Part shown: one piece after another, positions 58,903 through 64,000 of the stretch | Position numbering within the stretch: position 1 is the stretch's first letter | How the letters are laid out: each line of letters opens with the position of its first letter | Assembly (NCBI GenBank): GCA_964387075.1 | Contig: CAYLVB010000012.1 | Location: forward strand, 1 to 64,000 | Source: PALSA-968 sp964387075 | GTDB taxonomy: Bacteria; Bacteroidota; Bacteroidia; B-17B0; Aurantibacillaceae | Length of the DNA: 64,000 nt | Reading direction: 5' to 3' | Made by a program: the position numbers and the translations under genes | Notes under the pieces: model-generated | What the model was told of the DNA's origin: nothing | Seen by the model: the letters and a program-made list of their open reading frames with translations, nothing else | Database searches by the model: none

Positions 58903-59391
58903 ATGAAAAAGCTCATACTTTCATTAAGCCTGTTGTCGCTCTTCGCCGTTGCCGGCTTTGCCCAGGAAGGCGCTAAGACCACAACACCCGTTACTCAGCC
59001 CGCCAATCCAAACCAGGCGGATATCAAATTTGATAAAATGGTGCACGATTACGGTACCATTAAACAGGGCGCCGAGGGTGGCTGTGAGTTTAAATTCACC
59101 AATACCGGTAAAGAGCCCCTGATCATCAGTAATTGCCAGGGAAGCTGCGGTTGTACCGTTCCTAGCTGCCCCAAAGAGCCTATCCTGCCCGGTAAAAGCG
59201 GCGTGATCAAAGTTCATTACGATACCAAGCGCGTAGGCCCTATCAGCAAGACCGTTTCTGTGCAGTCAAACGCAAAATCGGGTACGCTCACTATCCAGAT
59301 CAAGGGTACCGTTGAGGCTGCTCCACAAGACGAGCCTTTCCCATCAGGCAACACGCAAAAAAATGGCGCGCCTTTTGAGAAGGGTAACTAA
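58903..59391 (+). CDS. DUF1573 secreted protein, copy 1
   Basis: 162 residues with a signal peptide (KKLILSLSLLSLFAVAGFAQ). The DUF1573 domain begins at DIKFDKMVHDYGTIKQGAEGGCEFKFTNTGKEPLIIS and continues with CGCTVPSCPKEPILPGKSGVIKVHYDTKRVG. This Ig-like fold contains conserved Cys residues (CQGSCGCT). The function is unknown. It is the first of three tandem members and shares their upstream promoter. Confidence 0.9.
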   Translation: MKKLILSLSLLSLFAVAGFAQEGAKTTTPVTQPANPNQADIKFDKMVHDYGTIKQGAEGGCEFKFTNTGKEPLIISNCQGSCGCTVPSCPKEPILPGKSGVIKVHYDTKRVGPISKTVSVQSNAKSGTLTIQIKGTVEAAPQDEPFPSGNTQKNGAPFEKGN

Positions 59392-59425
59392 AGTTTATTA
59401 AACCAACCAAAAAACGAAGAAAAAA

Positions 59426-59866
59426 ATGAAAAAAGTACTCGCGGCCATAGCCCTCATTGCAGGACTGGCATTTAGCACAAAAGCCCAGGAGGTAACTACC
59501 CCTAACATCGATCCAAACGCCCCCGAACTGAAGTTCGAGTCTGAGGTGATAGATTACGGAACGCTTGATTATGACGGGAATACACTCCGTGAGTTCAAGT
59601 TTAAGAACACGGGTAAATCACCCCTGATCCTTTCAAACGTACAGGTTCAGTGCGGTTGCACCAACGTAGACGGCTGGCCTAAAGATCCTATCGCTCCCGG
59701 CAAAGCGGCTACTTTTAAAGTGAAGTACGACAGCAAGCGAGTAGGTAAATTCGATAAAAAGATCACCGTAACCTCTAACGCCAAGAACCCAACTGTGGTT
59801 TTGACCATCAAGGGTGAGGTGAAACCGGCTCCGGCTGCAACAACACCGGCCCCCGAGGCTAAGTAA
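59426..59866 (+). CDS. DUF1573 secreted protein, copy 2
   Basis: 146 residues with a signal peptide (KKVLAAIALIAGLAFSTKAQ). The domain runs from ELKFESEVIDYGTLDYDGNTLREFKFKNTGKSPLILS through CGCTNVDGWPKDPIAPGKAATFKVKYDSKRVGKF. The tail (APAATTPAPEAK) is Ala/Pro-rich and flexible. It lies 34 bases after copy 1; its 3' end is followed by a strong terminator that separates it from copy 3. Confidence 0.9.
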   Translation: MKKVLAAIALIAGLAFSTKAQEVTTPNIDPNAPELKFESEVIDYGTLDYDGNTLREFKFKNTGKSPLILSNVQVQCGCTNVDGWPKDPIAPGKAATFKVKYDSKRVGKFDKKITVTSNAKNPTVVLTIKGEVKPAPAATTPAPEAK

Positions 59867-59882
59867 TTATAGATATAACGAG

Positions 59883-59921
59883 GATCCGTCCCGGCTAAGC
59901 CTGGACGGATCTTTTATTTTT
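59883..59921 (+). terminator. Terminator after DUF1573 copy 2
   Basis: 9-bp stem GATCCGTCC / GGACGGATC with an 11-base loop, then TTTTATTTTT. The T-run overlaps the -7 box of the next gene. Confidence 0.85.
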
Positions 59922-59922
59922 G
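59915..59922 (+). promoter_or_regulatory. -7 element inside the terminator T-run, leaderless
   Basis: TATTTTTG ends 4 bases before the ATG at 59927, so the transcript of copy 3 would start at or near its ATG. Confidence 0.5.
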
Positions 59923-59926
59923 CACC

Positions 59927-60292
59927 ATGAGAAAACTGTTCGTTCTTACTTTTTTATTCGCTTGTCTTGCCGGTTTTGGTCAGGCCAGGATCAAATTCGT
60001 GGACGCCAAGAAGAACTTTGGCTTCGTGAAGAAAGGCGAGAAGGTAGTGCTACAGTATAAATTTACGAACGAAGGCAACCAGCCATTGGTAATTACGGAA
60101 ACCAAGGTAGAGTGCAGTTGCACCACCGTAAAGTGGCCCAAAGACCCCATAGCACCGGGGCAAAAAGCAACGGTTGAGGTAACTTTTGATACAACATCTA
60201 CTTACGACCGGCAGGACCGAACGGTTGAGATATTCAGCAACGCGTCATCTTCTCCCGCCAAAATACGCTTCAAGGGAGTGGTCTTAAAATAG
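59927..60292 (+). CDS. DUF1573 secreted protein, copy 3
   Basis: 121 residues with a signal peptide (RKLFVLTFLFACLAGFGQ), shorter than its neighbours with no linker or tail. RIKFVDAKKNFGFVKKGEKVVLQYKFTNEGNQPLVITET and CSCTTVKWPKDPIAPGQKATVEVTFDT follow the family pattern; the Cys pattern is reduced (CSCT). It has its own promoter, so it can be expressed separately. Confidence 0.88.
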   Translation: MRKLFVLTFLFACLAGFGQARIKFVDAKKNFGFVKKGEKVVLQYKFTNEGNQPLVITETKVECSCTTVKWPKDPIAPGQKATVEVTFDTTSTYDRQDRTVEIFSNASSSPAKIRFKGVVLK

Positions 60293-60348
60293 AAATCTCT
60301 TGGTTGCACCGACCTTCAGATGGTTAATGCAATAAAAAATTCGTTTTA

Positions 60349-61722
60349 TTATTTAGGGAAAGAAAGGCGCGTGTACCAAAGCTTAAGCTTTACGGGTGCC
60401 GCGTTGTTTGCATACCCCCCCAGCACCAGGCGGTGTGGGAAGACCGCAGTCTGGTATACCGAAACATAGAAATTAGGAACATCCAGTTTTTTGGCCATGA
60501 TCTGGCCAACCGTATGCGGAACATTGAATGTATAGCGGTAATTAACATCCGGAGAACCTCCAAACGCAAAGATGTTCTCAATAAGGTTGACCGGCTTGCC
60601 TGTTGTAGGGCTTTCACCTTCGAGGAAGATCTTTAAAGGAACCGGGTACAATTTGCTGTCGAAAAAAGCGGGGTTGCTGCGGTCTACGGTAAAAACCATT
60701 TCCGCTTTATTCAGTACAATGTTTGAGTCGCGCCAGTTGAGCAGGTCGGGGAACTCGAGTTTGGCCTTCACACCGCAGGCTCCCTGCAGGAAGATGTTCT
60801 GCTTGCCCGGACCGGTAGCCGTAGTGTCGTAATAGGGAGGAAGCTGTTGGGAAAGATCCGGATGCGCGAGGAACTGGTAATCGTGATCAAAATGCCCAAA
60901 CCGCGTGGAGTTGGCTCCGCAAAAAACCTCTATAGGTGATAATTTGCTTTGAGCATCGTTGTGATAGTACAACAAGACCCTGGAACTAAGCATATTGAAA
61001 TAGAACACGCTTCCATAATTAGGCTGGGGCAGAATACTGTTGGCGGTTGTGATATGTAAACCGTAAAAAGCATTCTGAAAAGCGGAAAGCGAAGTAAGGT
61101 AATTAAGATTGAACAACTTTTCACCAAACTCCTTCTTTAAACGCACCCTGATCTGCGGATGAGGATCGGGGGTGGCATCATCTTTATTGATCAACACCGA
61201 CGAATAAGGCTTATGGTTCACAATGCGGCTTTGTCCGCCTTCCACCAGGTTTTCGTTTGCATCATATCCAATGCGGCGGGCAGAGTAATACGTGCTGTCG
61301 CGGTTCATTTTCTGTGTCAAAGGATAAACGTCCAATGACAGAGGATGTGTGCTGTCACCAATAAAAGGAATAGTGGCCAGGGTATTGTATTGAAGCATTA
61401 AAACCACCGAGTCAAGCTCAGGATTGGTCCCCAGGGTTGCGCCCAGTCCATTGGCGGTGATCTCGAAGTTCATATAGATCGAAGCGTCGAAACGTCCAAA
61501 GACAGGATCATTGATCGACCCAAGCAGGTTGGAGTTTGTAATATTTGAAGTAACTATAGAATCCTCAAGCTTTGTGTAGCTGATCTTTGGGATGATCTCC
61601 GCGTATGCGCCGTTCAGTAGATCGCTGTCGGGCAACACATCCACGCCCACCGGGCTCTCATCTTTTTTGCAGGAAAAGGCCAGAGATAAAGAGAGAGAAA
61701 ATATGAAAAGCTTTTTCAGCAT
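60349..61722 (-). CDS. DUF4270 lipoprotein
   Basis: 457 residues. The signal peptide ends in FSLSLSLAFSC, a lipobox with Cys near residue 18, followed by KKDESPVGVDVLPDSDLL and a long beta-rich body (SINDPVFGRFDASIYMNFEI, VVLMLQYN). This is the pattern of DUF4270, a Bacteroidota outer-surface lipoprotein family of unknown role. The frame is open to 61878, but those residues lie over cinA and the -7 box, so 61722 is chosen. Confidence 0.85.
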   Translation of the reverse strand: MLKKLFIFSLSLSLAFSCKKDESPVGVDVLPDSDLLNGAYAEIIPKISYTKLEDSIVTSNITNSNLLGSINDPVFGRFDASIYMNFEITANGLGATLGTNPELDSVVLMLQYNTLATIPFIGDSTHPLSLDVYPLTQKMNRDSTYYSARRIGYDANENLVEGGQSRIVNHKPYSSVLINKDDATPDPHPQIRVRLKKEFGEKLFNLNYLTSLSAFQNAFYGLHITTANSILPQPNYGSVFYFNMLSSRVLLYYHNDAQSKLSPIEVFCGANSTRFGHFDHDYQFLAHPDLSQQLPPYYDTTATGPGKQNIFLQGACGVKAKLEFPDLLNWRDSNIVLNKAEMVFTVDRSNPAFFDSKLYPVPLKIFLEGESPTTGKPVNLIENIFAFGGSPDVNYRYTFNVPHTVGQIMAKKLDVPNFYVSVYQTAVFPHRLVLGGYANNAAPVKLKLWYTRLSFPK

Positions 61723-61791
61723 CCTGGGGTGCCTGCCCGAACGTTTGTCATTCTCGTTTAGTTGAGTTTTAATTTGTTCGGTACAGGCGGG

Positions 61792-61799
61792 CAAAGGTA
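61792..61799 (-). promoter_or_regulatory. -7 element of the DUF4270 gene
   Basis: TACCTTTG on the minus strand, 69 bases before the ATG at 61722, directly after the cinA stop. Confidence 0.5.
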
Positions 61800-61804
61800 C
61801 TAAT

Positions 61805-62611
61805 TTATAATGGTTCCTGCGTGGCTTGGGTCTTGCCGAACTCCTCTTCTCCGTAAATGTATTGCTTGGCCAGGTCATAGAGCCTATCGGCTTCTTTGTT
61901 CACTAACGCTTCCAGTTCGGTTTTATTTTTCCCACCGGCGCTTAAACGAAGGCGAACCTTACCGTAATTGGGCAGGTAAGCCAGCTTTATGCCTTTTGCA
62001 GGTAATTCGCCCTCCCAATCTTTAAGGATCTCGGCCAGGAAACTCTCGCCAATGCCTTCAGTTAAAATGGTACGGTGATAAATGAAAGGAAGATCGAAAT
62101 GGGCTTTCAGCCTGGGTAAAGCATAATCTGAAAATATGCCTTTCATCTCGCGCGGAACGCCGGGCATACTGATGAAGATCTTGCCGGTTCTGTTGAACCA
62201 CATGCCGGGGGCTGTTCCATTTTTATTGGGCAGTACCTCGCAGCCCTCAGGTACATCCGCCTGTTTAAGGTTTACTTCCAAAAGGGGCTTGTTTCTAGTT
62301 GTAAATAAATTAGTTACGAACTCCAAAACTTCTTTATTGGGCACCAGCTTTGTGCCGAAGAATTGAACTAAAGTGTGTTTGGTAATATCGTCCCTGGTGG
62401 GCCCAAGCCCACCGGTTATGATAATGATATCCGCTCTTTTTTCGGCCAGCGAAAGCGCTTCAAGAATGTGGTTCTTCTCGTCGGAAACAGAGGTGATCTG
62501 TTTTACGGAGATGCCGGCTAAATTAAGTTGGGTTGCAAGCCAGGCTGAGTTGGTATCTACGATCTGCCCGATCAGTATTTCATCTCCTATGGTAATGATC
62601 TCGGCAAGCAT
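61805..62611 (-). CDS. cinA: CinA-family protein, N-terminal part only
   Basis: 268 residues. ITIGDEILIGQIVDTNSAWLATQLN and IIITGGLGPTRDDITKHTL are the COG1058/MoCF domain; PNKNGTAPGMWF and SMPGVPREM follow, then a short alpha/beta region. Full CinA proteins (about 410 residues) also have a nicotinamide-nucleotide amidase domain at the C-terminus; here the frame ends at FGKTQATQEPL, before that domain. The start at 62611 shares one base with the Fur stop (TAATG), so the two are translated in series. Confidence 0.88.
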   Translation of the reverse strand: MLAEIITIGDEILIGQIVDTNSAWLATQLNLAGISVKQITSVSDEKNHILEALSLAEKRADIIIITGGLGPTRDDITKHTLVQFFGTKLVPNKEVLEFVTNLFTTRNKPLLEVNLKQADVPEGCEVLPNKNGTAPGMWFNRTGKIFISMPGVPREMKGIFSDYALPRLKAHFDLPFIYHRTILTEGIGESFLAEILKDWEGELPAKGIKLAYLPNYGKVRLRLSAGGKNKTELEALVNKEADRLYDLAKQYIYGEEEFGKTQATQEPL

Positions 62612-63084
62612 TATTTGTGCCCATGAGCGCATTTGCCGCTTTTGTGCAGGCTCTGGCATTTACCATGCAGCGTAAGCGCGTGTTTGCTTACATCAAATTT
62701 CAATAAACTTCCTGCCATTTGCTGGATCTGCTGCAGCCGCGGGTCGCAAAACTCAAAAACGTGATGGCAATCCTCGCAGATGAGGTGATCGTGCTGCCGG
62801 TACATATACGCTTTTTCGTACATGGCCTGGTTACCGCCAAACTGATGCTTGGTTAGCAATTTGCAATCCAGTAAAACTTCTACCGTATTGTAGAGGGTGG
62901 CACGGCTAACCTGGTATTTCTTGTTCTTCATGTGCAGGTAAAGCGCCTCGATATCGAAATGGCCTTCGATGCTGTAAACCTCTTCCAGGATGGCAAAACG
63001 CTCGGCCGTTTTGCGCAGGTTCTTCTCTTCGAGATGATCCGTCAGGATCTTTTTAACACTATTGCGCGTTTCTTCGCTTACCAT
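62611..63084 (-). CDS. Fur-family metalloregulator
   Basis: 157 residues. The N-terminal winged helix (RKTAERFAILEEVYSIEGHFDIEALYLHM, VSRATLYNTVEVLLD) is followed by the dimerisation domain with HDHLICEDCHHVFEF, giving the Cys-x2-Cys structural zinc pair. The His/Cys-rich tail (CQSLHKSGKCAHGHK) may bind another metal. It may sense iron, zinc or peroxide; the sequence does not decide. A -7 box at 63097-63104 gives a short leader. CinA follows with a 1-base overlap. Confidence 0.92.
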   Translation of the reverse strand: MVSEETRNSVKKILTDHLEEKNLRKTAERFAILEEVYSIEGHFDIEALYLHMKNKKYQVSRATLYNTVEVLLDCKLLTKHQFGGNQAMYEKAYMYRQHDHLICEDCHHVFEFCDPRLQQIQQMAGSLLKFDVSKHALTLHGKCQSLHKSGKCAHGHK

Positions 63085-63096
63085 GGATCAATACAG

Positions 63097-63104
63097 CAAA
63101 GGTA
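63097..63104 (-). promoter_or_regulatory. -7 element of the Fur gene
   Basis: TACCTTTG on the minus strand, 12 bases before the ATG at 63084. Confidence 0.5.
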
Positions 63105-63197
63105 GTACAATTGCGCGGCAATAAGAACTTAAAAATGGGGCTCACATGAATTAACAAAACACTAAGCCCATAAGGAACCTTGCCTCGGTATTGAGAA

Positions 63198-63794
63198 CTA
63201 GAGGGTAACTTCCACGCGTCTTTCCTCCATCATCTTCTTCAGATTGATGAGGGCGTAGCGCATTCTTCCCAAGGAAGTATTAATGCTCGAGTTGGTCACT
63301 TCGGCAATTTCCTTGAAGCTCATGTCGTAATAGGTACGCATGATCAGCACCTCTTTTTGCTCGTGCGGCAGCTCTTCAATAAGAGCACGCATGACACGCT
63401 TGATGTGCACCTTTTCTTCCATCGACTTTCCTTCGTCCTCGATACGCAATACCGAGAAGATATCCACTTCTTCGCCATCCTCGTTCACTACATTAGGCAT
63501 AAGCGGCATCTTTTTGTTGCGTCGGAAATGGTCGATCACCAGGTTATGGGCAATGCGCATCACCCAGGCCCCGAACTTCCCGTCTTCGTAATAATGACCC
63601 GCTTTCAGCGACTGGATCACCTTAAAAAAGGTGTCCTGGAAAAAATCCTCGGTCAGCTCGCGGTTGCGAACCAACAGGTATATGTGCGAATACACGCGTT
63701 GCTTGTGGCGCAAAATGAGGTGTTTCAGCGCCTCTTCGTTACCTTTTACGTAAAGTTTGACTAATCGGTTGTCATCCATTAACTGCATAGACAT
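63198..63794 (-). CDS. ECF-type RNA polymerase sigma factor
   Basis: 198 residues. Region 2 (LILRHKQRVYSHIYLLVRNRELTEDFFQDTFFKVIQSL, GAWVMRIAHNLVIDHFRRNK) and region 4 (LPHEQKEVLIMRTYYDMSFKEIAEVTNSSINTSLGRMRYALINLKKMM) are complete, with a linker of about 45 residues. The start is set by an unusually good Shine-Dalgarno, AAAGGAGG, 7 bases before the ATG at 63794. No anti-sigma gene is adjacent. It is likely a regulator of a stress or envelope regulon, or the Bacteroidota housekeeping-like sigma, which this length and plan also fit. Confidence 0.9.
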   Translation of the reverse strand: MSMQLMDDNRLVKLYVKGNEEALKHLILRHKQRVYSHIYLLVRNRELTEDFFQDTFFKVIQSLKAGHYYEDGKFGAWVMRIAHNLVIDHFRRNKKMPLMPNVVNEDGEEVDIFSVLRIEDEGKSMEEKVHIKRVMRALIEELPHEQKEVLIMRTYYDMSFKEIAEVTNSSINTSLGRMRYALINLKKMMEERRVEVTL

Positions 63795-63942
63795 GTGTGT
63801 CCTCCTTTCTACTTGTTGTTGTTGTGTTCCTTAAAGTAAAAAGTAGCAGTTTTTCTCTATGAATGACCGGTTTTTAGGGGTTTGTAAAGACAATATTACG
63901 ACAAATAATTTGAACGGCAAAATAAATTTGTGGGAGGCCGAA

Positions 63943-64000
63943 TTACTTTGCCAGTTCCTTGACAGCCATTTCGCCCACCAGGCTGCCTATGGCAACGCCC
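63943..64000 (-). CDS. C-terminal tail of a gene cut by the window edge
   Basis: Open to base 64000 and ending with TAA at 63943; only the last 18 codons are visible (GVAIGSLVGEMAVKELAK). The tail is a normal soluble helix, but it is too short for a family call. Confidence 0.5.
   Translation of the reverse strand, partial: GVAIGSLVGEMAVKELAK

Overview
The window is a chromosomal stretch of a Bacteroidota bacterium (Flavobacteriia/Sphingobacteriia/Chitinophagia-type; I cannot fix the genus). The evidence is consistent. Four large secreted proteins end in type IX secretion sorting domains, three of type A and one of the gliding-motility/type B kind. Promoters follow the Bacteroidota -7 pattern TAnnTTTG, several so close to the ATG that the mRNA would be leaderless or nearly so. 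Lineage-typical families are common: GWxTD, DUF4270, DUF4199, DUF1573, DUF2147, MuiA/DUF4139, ORF6N, and GH3 fused to beta-lactamase. A 100-N run at 18067-18166 shows that this is a scaffold, probably a draft or metagenome assembly.

Layout. 1-3.7 kb: truncated GH18-like gene, DUF2147 protein, two cold-shock proteins around a small basic secreted protein, an intact tRNA-Ser(UGA), and next to it a broken GIY-YIG gene and a tRNA-Ser relic interrupted by three tiny palindromes. 3.7-11 kb: GWxTD protein, glycosyltransferases and an LptF/LptG permease. 11-18.6 kb: two secreted proteins of unknown function, a tandem pair of helical-repeat proteins, rho, a DUF4199 protein, galE, and a 226-bp tandem repeat made partly of the galE 3' end, in which the assembly gap lies. 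18.6-25.6 kb: MuiA-family protein, aminotransferase, O-antigen ligase, sugar aminotransferase with phosphoglycosyl transferase, and a methyltransferase. 25.7-28 kb: secreted M12B-like metalloprotease.

28-31.1 kb is the most unusual operon. From upstream to downstream it runs mntA-hepT (a toxin-antitoxin pair), gmhA, an ORF6N protein with a near-perfect palindrome before it and another copy inside it, hddC and a gmhB-like phosphatase. Nearly all the genes overlap, so a heptose-nucleotide pathway is wired to a toxin-antitoxin pair and a phage-type DNA-binding protein. 31.2-44 kb: GH3/beta-lactamase fusion, GIY-YIG gene beside a 192-bp inverted-repeat element, gatB, flippase, methyltransferase, NHL propeller protein, acyltransferase and valS. 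44-57 kb: a 2736-residue surface protein, a small secreted protein and a 1350-residue type B cargo protein. 57-64 kb: ABC-F ATPase, three DUF1573 proteins, DUF4270 lipoprotein, cinA (short form), a Fur-family regulator, an ECF-like sigma factor and the tail of one more gene.

The main themes are envelope polysaccharide assembly, secreted type IX cargo and housekeeping information genes, with small repeats inserted at gene edges.
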